Source: Chloroflexota bacterium | GTDB lineage: Bacteria; Chloroflexota; Anaerolineae; Aggregatilineales; Phototrophicaceae | Assembly (NCBI GenBank): GCA_014338005.1 | Contig: QUBZ01000006.1 | Span: forward strand, 1-64,000 | Length of the DNA: 64,000 nucleotides | Reading direction: 5' to 3' | Part shown: piece by piece, positions 1 to 8,440 of the stretch | Numbering within the stretch: position 1 is the first letter of the stretch | Layout: the number at the start of each line of letters is the position of its first letter | The notes under the pieces: generated by a model | Database searches by the model: none | The model's input: only the letters and a program-made list of their open reading frames with translations | Told to the model about the DNA's origin: nothing | Position numbers and translations under genes: made by a program

Positions 1-66
1 GACGATGACGACCTGCTCGATGACGAGGAAGACGAAGACTTCTACGAAGACGAGGACGAGTTTTAG
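1..66 (+). CDS. C-terminal end of an acidic-tailed protein (partial)
   Basis: Reading from base 1, the first frame gives about 21 codons that are almost all Asp and Glu, ending in Phe and a TAG stop at 64-66. Only this acidic tail lies in the window, so the family cannot be named. Such tails occur on several unrelated proteins. A hairpin followed by five T residues sits about 105 bases downstream and may end this transcript. Confidence 0.5.
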   Translation, partial: DDDDLLDDEEDEDFYEDEDEF

Positions 67-170
67 GTCTCGCTAGGCCGCTGACACAAACACCACATTC
101 ACTGCTGCGGTCGCCGGTTGGGAAGCGATGGAACGTCCTGTTCGGCGGCCCGTCTTGATTCCCTGCTCAG

Positions 171-193
171 GCGGGTACTTCCGGCCCGTTTTT
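171..193 (+). terminator. Probable intrinsic terminator of the upstream gene
   Basis: A short GC-rich stem (CGGGT at 172-176 with GCCCG at 184-188) is followed directly by TTTTT at 189-193. The stem is only five pairs with one G-T, so it is modest. Its 5' arm can also pair with CCCGTC at 149-154, giving a competing hairpin. It lies after the acidic-tail gene and before the promoter of the polysaccharide operon. Confidence 0.4.
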
Positions 194-203
194 GTTTAGG
201 CAT

Positions 204-233
204 TTGTTAGTTACCCCCTCTAGATTATACAAT
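204..233 (+). promoter_or_regulatory. Candidate sigma-70-type promoter of the polysaccharide operon
   Basis: TTGTTA at 204-209 is followed after 16 bases by TATACA at 226-231; the shifted hexamer TACAAT at 228-233 has 18-base spacing. Transcription would start near 240, leaving a leader of about 33 bases before the GTG at 273. This is pattern recognition only. Confidence 0.45.
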
Positions 234-272
234 AGGTTCATCATCGGCTGCGTTTAGCGAGGTACCGACGCT

Positions 273-2282
273 GTGAAGCAAGCATCTTCCCCTGTTACTG
301 CCGTGTTTCGGCTGCTGCTGAAGTGGTGGTGGCTGATCGCACTATCGGTCGCGCTCGGCGTCGGCGTCGGGTTTTTTATCCGCACCCAGCAGCCGAACAT
401 CTATTTTGCCAAAACCACCATTCTTTTTGGTCAGAACTTCGCCAGCAGCACAACGGGTTCGGCCAGTTCGCTGAAACAGCTTACCGACATGATTACGATT
501 TATTCCGGCCTGGTGCGCCGGCCCACGATTCTGGAGCCGGTCATCGAAGAGCTGGGGCTGGGCATCAGCGTGGATACGCTCAACGGCGTGATGGCCGTCA
601 CCCAGGTTGAAGACCTGCCGCTGCTGGAAATCACCATCGCCGACATCCGGCCAGACCGCGCCGCCGACATCGCCAACCGGGTCGCCCAGGAACTCATCAA
701 ACAAAGCCCGACCGAACAGATTTCGCAGGAAACCGAATTTAAGCGCGAACAGCTCCGCAGCCTGCAAGCGCAGATCGAAGAACTGCAAAGCGCCTACGAC
801 GCCAATATTGCCGTCGGGGCGAATCTTACCTCCGCCTTCGAGATCGCCCAGAATTTACAGGAACGCTCCGGCATCCTCCAGAATTTGCAGCAGCTTCGCG
901 CCCTGTATGCCGAAATGAGCGGCGGGCTGGCCGAACAGGTCAACCTGATGCGGATTTTTGAGTATGCCAATCCCGAAACCGCGCCGCTTGTCACCAGTTC
1001 GATCATCGGGGTGGCGCTGGCGGGCGGCGCCGGCCTGCTGCTTTCGGTGGCGACCATCGTGCTGATCGGTTATTTCGATGACCGGCTGCTGTGGCAGGAA
1101 GGGATGGAAACCATTCAAGGTATCAAGGTGCTGGGGCCGCTGGGGGTCGTGCCGCGCAATAAACTGCCGCTGTACGTGTTAACCATGCCCGACGCCATCG
1201 AAAGCGAGGTGCTGCGCCAGCTGCGGGCCAAACTGGTGCTGGCCGCCGGCGGCGACGTGCCGAAAATGCTCACCGTCACCAGCTACGACTCCGGCGATGG
1301 CAAAACCGTCACGGCTTCCAACTTGGCGCTGGTTTTCGCCCAGTCCGGGCTGCGGACGCTGCTGGTAGACGGCGACATCCGCAAGGGCGACCTGCACGAA
1401 CTGTTCCGCCTGCCCAACGTGATGGGCTTCTCGGACATCCTCGCCAGTCACGAGGACATCGGCGTGATGGTTTCGCGCGCTTTGCTCGACAGCACCTACG
1501 ACAACCTGACCATCCTCCCGTCGGGGCGTTCCAACGCCGACCCGGCGGCACTCTTAAGCGCCGCGCGTTTTACCCGGCTCATTACGCTGCTGAAGTCGCA
1601 GTTTGATATTGTCGTTATGGATTCGGTACCCACCATCGGCGGGCCGGATTCGGCCTTCATGGCAGAAGTCAGCGACGGCGTGTTGATCATCGTGGATTCG
1701 CGCCGCACGACCGAAAAAGCCCTCAAACGCACCCTCCAGGCGCTCCAGCAGGCGCGCCGGGCGAACATCTTCGGCGTGGCGTTTAACCGGGTGCATTTGC
1801 AGGTGACGGCCACCCACAACCAGCCTTACTACCGCCGCACGCTGGCGCTTAGCCCGGAACGGCTGAACCGCGAGCTGATGACCGCGAACAAACGTAAACT
1901 GGGCTTCAACCGCCACGTAATTACCGACAAAAAAGGCGAACGGCTGTACTCCTTTAAAGCGTGCGCCATTCACCTGGGCGTCACCGTCGAAACCATCCAG
2001 AACTGGACAAAAACCGGCCATCTAAACGCAGTGCGCGTGGGACGCCGCCGCTGGGTACGGGAAGGCGAAATTCAAGCCCTGCTGGAACGCCTGCCGCGCA
2101 GCGAGATCAGACTGGGCGGCAAAAACGATCATCTGCCGGAAGCCAACGGCTTAAAAGCCCCTGTCGAACCGTCGCTGCCGGCGCGGCTGCGCGACCAGCG
2201 AAACGCCCTGCTGGATTACGTGCGCGACCCGCAGGCCATCGAGGAAACCGACGACGAAACCGACCTGCCGCCCGGCGATTAG
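273..2282 (+). CDS. Chain-length determinant/BY-kinase with C-terminal HTH domain
   Basis: Bacterial tyrosine kinase fused to a Wzz-type chain-length regulator, expected to control polymer length in exopolysaccharide export at the inner membrane. The N-terminus has a membrane helix (about residues 14-33), an extracytoplasmic part, and a second helix near 240-262. The kinase follows: Walker A GDGKT at 341-345, Walker A' with D366 and D368, and Walker B D450. There is no tyrosine-rich tail, only a YY pair near 520. Instead residues about 557-607 form an excisionase/MerR-like helix-turn-helix (LYSFKACAIHLGV, then VGRRRWVREGEI). That fusion is unusual and suggests DNA binding. GTG start with GCGAGG upstream at 257-262. 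First gene of the operon. Confidence 0.85.
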   Translation: MKQASSPVTAVFRLLLKWWWLIALSVALGVGVGFFIRTQQPNIYFAKTTILFGQNFASSTTGSASSLKQLTDMITIYSGLVRRPTILEPVIEELGLGISVDTLNGVMAVTQVEDLPLLEITIADIRPDRAADIANRVAQELIKQSPTEQISQETEFKREQLRSLQAQIEELQSAYDANIAVGANLTSAFEIAQNLQERSGILQNLQQLRALYAEMSGGLAEQVNLMRIFEYANPETAPLVTSSIIGVALAGGAGLLLSVATIVLIGYFDDRLLWQEGMETIQGIKVLGPLGVVPRNKLPLYVLTMPDAIESEVLRQLRAKLVLAAGGDVPKMLTVTSYDSGDGKTVTASNLALVFAQSGLRTLLVDGDIRKGDLHELFRLPNVMGFSDILASHEDIGVMVSRALLDSTYDNLTILPSGRSNADPAALLSAARFTRLITLLKSQFDIVVMDSVPTIGGPDSAFMAEVSDGVLIIVDSRRTTEKALKRTLQALQQARRANIFGVAFNRVHLQVTATHNQPYYRRTLALSPERLNRELMTANKRKLGFNRHVITDKKGERLYSFKACAIHLGVTVETIQNWTKTGHLNAVRVGRRRWVREGEIQALLERLPRSEIRLGGKNDHLPEANGLKAPVEPSLPARLRDQRNALLDYVRDPQAIEETDDETDLPPGD

Positions 2283-2304
2283 GTCAGGATTTAAAACGCC
2301 AACC

Positions 2305-3759
2305 ATGCTGGTTCAACTATTTGGCCGAAAAACGCTGATCGGCAAGCTGCGATACTACTTTCTGGAACGTCATTACAGCCAGACTATTCGCTACAGCCTG
2401 ATTGCCTTGTGCATGGCGCTGACGCTGGCTTCCACCCTGCTGTTCCGGGGCGTGATTTTTTTCAACCTGGACTTCCTGCCGGGTTTAATCCCGATTCTGG
2501 CGATGATGGGGCTGGCGGCTGTAGTAGTCCTGTATGTCCATTTCACCGCAGCCATACCGTTGATCGTGGTGATTTCAACCATCATGGCCGAAGGCATAGG
2601 CACCGGCACCGGCACGAAAATCACGTTTACGTTCATCACGGCCTGGGCGCTGGTCGGCATCTGGGTGTTTAAGATGCTGGTCGTCGAAAAAAACGTGCGC
2701 CTGCGCGCCTCCCCGGCCAACCTGCCGGCGCTGATTTTTGTCATCGTGGTGGTCATTTCGCTGGTCTGGAGCAGCGGCTTCGCCGACCCCGATACCAAAC
2801 ACATTCTGGACAGCAAAATGATGCCCCGGCTGATGACCGCCGCCGTCCTCATTATATCGCCGCTCACCTATATGCTGTTCGCCAACAACATCAAATCCAC
2901 CAGCACCATACGGTTCATCGTCTGGTGGTTCATCGTGGTGGGCGCGGCTTTTATGGCTTTGCGGCTGGTCACCGGCAGCGTGCCGAATCCTTTCAACGAC
3001 GAAGGGCAGTTCCCGACCTGGGTGGGCGCTTTTGCGGTCGGCCAGATGCTGCTTAACAAAAAACTGCGCCCAATCGTGCGGCTTGGCCTGGGGGGAGTTG
3101 CAGCCGGCTGGTTTTACATCACGCTGGGGCTGGGTATATCCTGGTTGAGCGGGTGGCTGCCGTTAGTCGTCGCAGCGGCGATCATCCTGCTGTTTTATTC
3201 CCGCCCGCTTTTTATTATCGCTCTCCTCATCGGCGCTGTATTCATCGTTTCCCAGTGGCATGCCGTCAAAGACATTTTTTCGGCGGAAAGCGAGGAGTCC
3301 GGCCAGTCGCGCGTGGGGGCATGGCAGCAAGCCCTGACCGTCGCAAACGACCATTTAATGTTCGGCACGGGGCCGGCAGGTTACGCTTTTTACTTCCAGG
3401 CACGGCTGCGCGGGTTTTATCAGCTTTCACATAACAATTATGTGGACATCATCTCACAAACCGGTCTGGTCGGGTTCTTCTTTTTTGTCTGGTTCTGGCT
3501 GGGGGTCAACTGGGTCAGCCTCAGAACCTACCGCCTGGTGCCAAAAGGCGGCTTTGAACACGGGCTGGCGACGACACTGCTGGCCGCCAATTTATCCACC
3601 CTGGGCGTTATGATGCTCGGTGATTGGGTTACACCCTTCACTTATACCCAGGGTTTAGGGGGCATTGACTACACCATTTGGGCGTGGATATGGGCGGGGT
3701 TGAGTGTGGCGTATTACCACATCTGTCGTGAGCGAGTTCACGAGGTCGAAAAATCGTGA
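2305..3759 (+). CDS. O-antigen ligase/polymerase-like membrane protein
   Basis: Polytopic membrane protein of 484 residues with roughly ten to twelve hydrophobic segments, matching the Wzy/WaaL (O-antigen ligase) superfamily. The family hallmark is near the C-terminus: GTGPAGYAF, then SHNNYVDIISQTGLVG with the conserved His at about 376, in a periplasmic loop before the last helices. It probably polymerises or ligates lipid-linked repeat units at the outer face of the membrane. It starts 22 bases after the kinase and ends in a TGATG overlap with the sialidase-like gene, so translation is probably coupled. Polymerase and ligase cannot be told apart from sequence alone. Confidence 0.85.
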   Translation: MLVQLFGRKTLIGKLRYYFLERHYSQTIRYSLIALCMALTLASTLLFRGVIFFNLDFLPGLIPILAMMGLAAVVVLYVHFTAAIPLIVVISTIMAEGIGTGTGTKITFTFITAWALVGIWVFKMLVVEKNVRLRASPANLPALIFVIVVVISLVWSSGFADPDTKHILDSKMMPRLMTAAVLIISPLTYMLFANNIKSTSTIRFIVWWFIVVGAAFMALRLVTGSVPNPFNDEGQFPTWVGAFAVGQMLLNKKLRPIVRLGLGGVAAGWFYITLGLGISWLSGWLPLVVAAAIILLFYSRPLFIIALLIGAVFIVSQWHAVKDIFSAESEESGQSRVGAWQQALTVANDHLMFGTGPAGYAFYFQARLRGFYQLSHNNYVDIISQTGLVGFFFFVWFWLGVNWVSLRTYRLVPKGGFEHGLATTLLAANLSTLGVMMLGDWVTPFTYTQGLGGIDYTIWAWIWAGLSVAYYHICRERVHEVEKS

Positions 3760-5318
3760 TGGTATTCAAACGCGCCTGGATAGGCATCCTGTTGATTCTG
3801 GTCTTAAGCCTGACCCTGCCATCACCGTCTGCCGGGCAGCAGGCCGTTGACAGCGGTTGGACGCCCCCAAAACTGCTTGGCGGGGGCTGGTGGCAGAGCG
3901 TTGCCATAGATCAGGAAGGCCGGCTGCATGTCGGCTGGTTCGGCGGGGTTGAGATGAACGACGGCGGTATGCACGATGCCCTGATGTACGCCGTCCGCGA
4001 ACCCGACGGCACCTGGAAACCCACAAACGATGCCATCTATACTGGGGACGGCGGTTACACCGTCCGCAATGCGCTGGCCGTCACCAGCGACGGGATTCTC
4101 CATGCCGTTTTCCGCGCCGTAACCCGCCACCAGTACGCCCACGCGCCCGCGCGCGCCGCCGACTCGGCGGCGAACTGGACGACGCCGATAGAGATGAACT
4201 CCTTCGGCTACTACGTGGATATGACCAAAGATCGCAACGATGTGCTGCACCTGATGTACAGCGGCGGCCAGGGTATTATCAGCCGCGGCGGCACAATCAC
4301 AATGGCGGAACTCAGCCCGTGCGCGTTCTGTAACGATATGTTCTACCGCCGCTCAACCGACGGTGGCCGAACCTGGAGTTCCGACGTTCCGATCTCGTTT
4401 GAGGCGGAGTCCGGCTCCGACCGCATGGACATTTTTGAGGGCCTTAGCGGACGCCTGTACACCGTCTGGGACGAAGGACTCGACTGGTATCAGGGGCGCG
4501 GCGCAGCCCTTGACGTGCGTATGATCTACTCCGAAGACGGCGGCCTGACCTGGAGCGATAAAATCATCCTGGACGGGGGCGGCCATGCCGACCGCCGGCC
4601 AATCCAGATCGGAGCGGTCGAGATGCTGGACGGCGCGCTGATGGTCGTCTGGCGCTATTCGACCGACATAGACCGCAACATCTACTACCAGATAACAGAC
4701 GATCTCGGCCAGACCTGGACGCCCCCTCAGCCCATCCCCGGTTTTGTCGCCCGCAGCATCAACGACTCGCCGCTGGACGACTACGAACTGCTGCTCGACC
4801 GCCTGGGTACGGTGTGGTTGTTCGCCACCGGGCAGCCGAACTTGCAGCGGCAGGCCAACGCGGGGCTTTACGCGGTTCAGTACCGCAACGGCAGCTGGTT
4901 GACCCCGCAGCGGCTTTTTTACAGCCCAGAGTACCGCCCGGAATGGCCGAAAGCCGCGTTGGGCATCAACAACGATATTCACCTGACGTTTTTCCTGCGC
5001 GGGTGGAAAGAGTACGTGACGACCTACCAGGATGCCACCGCCGACCTGACGGTTTATTACACCTACTATCCGGGTAATCTGCCCTCAACGGCAGTGGCGT
5101 TTAACCCTACACAAACGCCCCGCCCTACGCCGACGATTGTCCAGGAGCTGCGGCCCACCCAGACACCCTTTACGCTGCAAGAGCCGATGGAACAGCCGCC
5201 CGGCCTGGTGACTGCCGATACCTATGCTGCCCAGACGATTCTGGGCGGCACGATCGCGGTCGGCGTCCTCTGTGTTTTCATTTTAAGCCTGGTGCAGTTT
5301 ATCATCCGGCGGCGCTAA
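3759..5318 (+). CDS. BNR/Asp-box sialidase-like exported protein, membrane-anchored
   Basis: About 519 residues with an N-terminal signal peptide (hydrophobic 8-25) and three clear Asp boxes: STDGGRTW at 199, SEDGGLTW at 258 and TDDLGQTW at 313. This is the repeat signature of the six-bladed sialidase fold. A Thr/Pro-rich linker and a C-terminal helix (about 490-513) ending IIRRR anchor it outside the membrane. I did not confirm the arginine triad of true sialidases, so glycan binding is as likely as hydrolysis. ATG 3759 is chosen because it overlaps the previous stop as TGATG; an in-frame GTG at 3756 is the alternative. Its place in a polysaccharide operon suggests trimming or sensing of the polymer. 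Confidence 0.75.
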   Translation: MVFKRAWIGILLILVLSLTLPSPSAGQQAVDSGWTPPKLLGGGWWQSVAIDQEGRLHVGWFGGVEMNDGGMHDALMYAVREPDGTWKPTNDAIYTGDGGYTVRNALAVTSDGILHAVFRAVTRHQYAHAPARAADSAANWTTPIEMNSFGYYVDMTKDRNDVLHLMYSGGQGIISRGGTITMAELSPCAFCNDMFYRRSTDGGRTWSSDVPISFEAESGSDRMDIFEGLSGRLYTVWDEGLDWYQGRGAALDVRMIYSEDGGLTWSDKIILDGGGHADRRPIQIGAVEMLDGALMVVWRYSTDIDRNIYYQITDDLGQTWTPPQPIPGFVARSINDSPLDDYELLLDRLGTVWLFATGQPNLQRQANAGLYAVQYRNGSWLTPQRLFYSPEYRPEWPKAALGINNDIHLTFFLRGWKEYVTTYQDATADLTVYYTYYPGNLPSTAVAFNPTQTPRPTPTIVQELRPTQTPFTLQEPMEQPPGLVTADTYAAQTILGGTIAVGVLCVFILSLVQFIIRRR

Positions 5319-5435
5319 ACAATCCCGTTTGATTATCCTGCCGGGCAGCGGGCGAACGTTAGGCTTTTGTAAGGCCGGTTCGCTACGCTTTTCTGTAGTT
5401 CCCATTCATAACGATCAAATACGGATTAATCTATC

Positions 5436-5870
5436 ATGGCTGTCCTGAAAACTGACCACCCCTTTACCATCCCGGAAAACCCAAAAACAACCAGCGCCAA
5501 CCTGCAATCGGTGGGGCTGGTGCTGGCAAGCGTGGCCTGCGGCGCGGTCGGGCAGCTTGTCCTCAAGGCCGCTATGAACGGCCTGGGGCAGCTTCAGCCG
5601 TCGCTCGAAACGCTGGTGGCGATGGCGACCAGCCCGCTGCTCCTGGTGGGAATCGGCATCTTCGGCATCAGCACGCTGCTGTGGCTGCTGGCGCTAATCA
5701 AAGCCGACCTCAGCTTCGCTTACCCCTTCCTCAGCCTGACGTATATCGCAGTTCTGATCGGCGGGGCGGTGCTGTTCCACGAGCAGGTAACGCTTGATCG
5801 CGTTCTGGGTTTTGCGGTGATCGTCACGGGTGTATGGATTGTCGCGCGCAGCGAAAAACGGTCGGCCTGA
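5436..5870 (+). CDS. EamA/SMR-type small multidrug-like transporter (four TM)
   Basis: 144 residues with four hydrophobic helices at about 24-46, 68-92, 97-117 and 123-140 after a polar N-terminus. The size and GQLVLKAAM plus SFAYPFLSLTYI motifs fit the DMT superfamily, SMR/EamA branch, which includes the ArnE/ArnF-type undecaprenyl-linked sugar flippase subunits. In this operon a role in flipping a lipid-linked sugar is plausible, but that is inference from context. Its stop is one base before the ATG of the oxidoreductase gene, so the two are cotranscribed. The 117 bases upstream contain no gene. Confidence 0.8.
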   Translation: MAVLKTDHPFTIPENPKTTSANLQSVGLVLASVACGAVGQLVLKAAMNGLGQLQPSLETLVAMATSPLLLVGIGIFGISTLLWLLALIKADLSFAYPFLSLTYIAVLIGGAVLFHEQVTLDRVLGFAVIVTGVWIVARSEKRSA

Positions 5871-5871
5871 A

Positions 5872-7188
5872 ATGCGTATCGGAATCATCGGCGGCGGTTT
5901 GATGGGCATCGCCCTGGCTTACTTTTTAACCGAAGCCGGGGAGCAGGTGACTGTCTTGGAACAGAGCGCCGAGTTGGGCGGTCTTAACGGACAGCTGGCG
6001 TTTGGCGAAGGGCTGACGGTGGCGCGTTACCAGCACGCTATCCTGCCGCGCGATGACGCCACACGCCGCCTGTGCGCCCGCCTGGGGCTGGAAAACGAGC
6101 TGGTTTTTGGCGACGTGCAAACCGGCTTCATCCACGACAATCGCATTTACCCGATGACCACCCTGCGGGACTTTTTTTCCTTCACGCCGCTCAGCTTCCG
6201 CAGCCGGATTCAACTGGGCGGCGCGCTGCTGCAAGTCCGCCGCCGCGGAAACTGGGAAAGCCTGGACGACGTTCCGGTTAAAAGCTGGCTGGTGAAAGCC
6301 AGCGGCGCGGAAACCTTCGAGCGCATCTGGCGACCGCTGTTGGAAACCAAATTCGACGGCGCTTACGAAACCGTCCCCGCTACCTACGTCTGGGCCTGGC
6401 TGAACCGGATGCTGGCAATCCGGCGGCCCCCCCGCTTTAACAGCAGCGTGGGCTACCTGCGGCGCGGGCATTATTCGCTCATTCAAGCCCTGGCGGACGA
6501 CCTGACCGCGCGCGGCGGGCAGATACAAACGCAGGTGCGCGTGCGCGAAATCATCGTGGCGGACGGCCGTTTGCAGCAGGTCCGCACCCACAGCGGCCTG
6601 CTGGAATTCGACGCCCTAGTGGCGGCCATCGCCACCCCGGTTTTTGCGCGGCTTATCCCCGGTGCGGATAAAACCTACCTGGAACGCCTGAGCCGCGAGA
6701 AATACCTCGGCCTCATCTGCCCGGTGATGGTGCTGGACAGGCCGCTTTCCGGCTACTGGACGCTCAACTTGACCGACCCGAACAGCCCGTTTTCCAGCAT
6801 CATCGAAACGCCGCACCCGGAGTACAACGGGTATTACATTGTTTATCTGCCCCGCTATACCGCGCCGGATAACGACTGGATGGGGGTTTCTGACGACGAC
6901 ATCCGGGAGGCATGGCTTTCGCATCTGCGGCAGCTTTTCCCGCAGATGGCTTCAAAAGACCCGCTCCATTTTTCCGTCAGCCGGTCGCGTTATGTTGAGC
7001 CGGTCTATTCGATTCATGACACCGAAAAAGCCGCCTCCGCGCAAACCCCCTACCAGGGGTTGTATCTGGCGAACACCGGCCAGGTCTACCCGCAGCTTCC
7101 GACCAGCGAAGCCGTCATCGTCCAGGCGCAGCGCGTCAGCCGGCTGGTTCGCCAGCAGCGCATGATGCCGGCCGCCGTTTTGAGTTAA
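5872..7188 (+). CDS. NAD(P)/FAD-dependent oxidoreductase (amine oxidase/UDP-galactopyranose-mutase-like)
   Basis: 438-residue flavoprotein. The N-terminus reads MRIGIIGGGLMG, a Rossmann dinucleotide-binding loop at residues 7-12, with an acidic residue ending the second strand (VTVLEQ). The C-terminus has a second FAD contact (GLYLANTGQVYP). It resembles protoporphyrinogen-oxidase/amine-oxidase-type proteins common in polysaccharide loci. The exact reaction cannot be read from sequence; sugar-ring isomerisation like UDP-galactopyranose mutase, or oxidation of a nucleotide sugar, are possibilities. An in-frame upstream ATG at 5830 lies inside the previous gene; ATG 5872, right after that gene's stop, is the natural start and places the Rossmann strand at residue 3. 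Confidence 0.8.
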   Translation: MRIGIIGGGLMGIALAYFLTEAGEQVTVLEQSAELGGLNGQLAFGEGLTVARYQHAILPRDDATRRLCARLGLENELVFGDVQTGFIHDNRIYPMTTLRDFFSFTPLSFRSRIQLGGALLQVRRRGNWESLDDVPVKSWLVKASGAETFERIWRPLLETKFDGAYETVPATYVWAWLNRMLAIRRPPRFNSSVGYLRRGHYSLIQALADDLTARGGQIQTQVRVREIIVADGRLQQVRTHSGLLEFDALVAAIATPVFARLIPGADKTYLERLSREKYLGLICPVMVLDRPLSGYWTLNLTDPNSPFSSIIETPHPEYNGYYIVYLPRYTAPDNDWMGVSDDDIREAWLSHLRQLFPQMASKDPLHFSVSRSRYVEPVYSIHDTEKAASAQTPYQGLYLANTGQVYPQLPTSEAVIVQAQRVSRLVRQQRMMPAAVLS

Positions 7189-7240
7189 ACAGACCCGGAG
7201 GAAAACGGTTTTCCCTCCGCCAACGGATGAACAAACAACC

Positions 7241-8440
7241 ATGCGCGTTCTTTTGCTCACTCAGGTGCTTCCCTACCCGCCGGACAGCGGGCCGAAGGTT
7301 AAGACCTACTATGTCCTCAAATATCTGGCGCGGCAGCACGCCGTGACGCTGGTTTCGTTCGTGCGGGATGGCGACAGGCCGGAACACATTCGCCACCTGG
7401 AAACCCTCTGCGAGCGGGTCGTCACCGTGCCGATCAGCCGCTCACCCGTCCGCGACCTGGGTTTCCTGTTCAAAAGCCTGGCCGGCGGCCAGCCCTGGAT
7501 GATGCTGCGCGACGAGCGCGCGGAAATGCAGGCCGCCCTGCGCGAACTGGCGACGGCGCGCTTCGACGTGGTACACGCCGACCAGCTTAACATGGGACAG
7601 TACGCCCTGCCCTTTACCGGCAGCCGCAAGGTTCTTGACCTGCACAACGCCCTGTGGGTGCTGTACAAACGGCTGGCCGAAACCTTGCCGCCGACCAAAC
7701 CGATGAAATATATCCTGCTGCGGGACTGGCGGCTGCTTAAACGATACGAAGGCGCGCTGTGCCGCGCTTTCGACGCCGTGACGGCCGTCAGCCAGGAAGA
7801 CCGCGCCGCTTTGATCGAAGCCGGCGCGCGCGACGACATCGTGGTAATCCCCATCGCCATTGATACCGACGAACAGGCTTTCATCGAGCGGCAGCCCGCC
7901 GGGCCGCACATCGTCCACATCGGCACCATGTACTGGCCGCCCAATATTGACGGCATCACCTGGTTTCTGGACGAAATTTACCCGCTCATCAAACAGCAGA
8001 TACCGAATGTTCGCTGCACGCTGATCGGCGCGCGCCCCCCGGCCAGCATCGTGGAACGCGCCCAGAACGACCCCTCGCTGACCGTCACCGGCTACGTCGA
8101 AGACCCGCTGCCCTATCTGCGCGACTCCAGCATGATGATCGTGCCGCTGCGCGCCGGCGGCGGGATGCGCGTGAAAATCCTCAACGCGCTCTCGCAGGGT
8201 ATCCCGATGGTCAGCACTACCGTCGGCTGCGAGGGCATCGCGGTCGAAAACGACCGGGATATTCTGATCGCCGACGAGCCGCAGCCGTTCGCTGCCGCCT
8301 GCGTTCGCCTGCTGGCGGACGCGGATTTGAACGCGCGCATCACCCGCGCCGGACGCCAGACCGCCGAGCAGCAGTACGACTACCGGCAGGCCTGCCGCCC
8401 GCTGGATGAAATTTATATGCCCCAGGTGCTTAAACCATGA
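7241..8440 (+). CDS. Glycosyltransferase, GT4 family (GT-B fold)
   Basis: 399-residue cytoplasmic glycosyltransferase. The N-terminal acceptor half begins MRVLLLTQVLPYPPDSG, typical of GT4 enzymes. The C-terminal donor half contains GTMYWPPNIDG and VPLRAGGGMRVKILNALSQG with the conserved Lys and following TTVGCEG loop that contacts the nucleotide sugar. It should transfer a hexose from a nucleotide sugar to a lipid-linked oligosaccharide during repeat-unit assembly. Its stop overlaps the next glycosyltransferase start as ATGA. Donor and acceptor are unknown. Confidence 0.88.
   Translation: MRVLLLTQVLPYPPDSGPKVKTYYVLKYLARQHAVTLVSFVRDGDRPEHIRHLETLCERVVTVPISRSPVRDLGFLFKSLAGGQPWMMLRDERAEMQAALRELATARFDVVHADQLNMGQYALPFTGSRKVLDLHNALWVLYKRLAETLPPTKPMKYILLRDWRLLKRYEGALCRAFDAVTAVSQEDRAALIEAGARDDIVVIPIAIDTDEQAFIERQPAGPHIVHIGTMYWPPNIDGITWFLDEIYPLIKQQIPNVRCTLIGARPPASIVERAQNDPSLTVTGYVEDPLPYLRDSSMMIVPLRAGGGMRVKILNALSQGIPMVSTTVGCEGIAVENDRDILIADEPQPFAAACVRLLADADLNARITRAGRQTAEQQYDYRQACRPLDEIYMPQVLKP

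Noticed and set aside
67-200. Possible small structured RNA (SRP-like or 6S-like) after the acidic-tail gene
   Set aside because: The segment CTGCTCAGGCGGGTACTTCCGG has only loose likeness to SRP RNA, without the GGAAGGGAGCAGC core or a full stem; a terminator explains it better.
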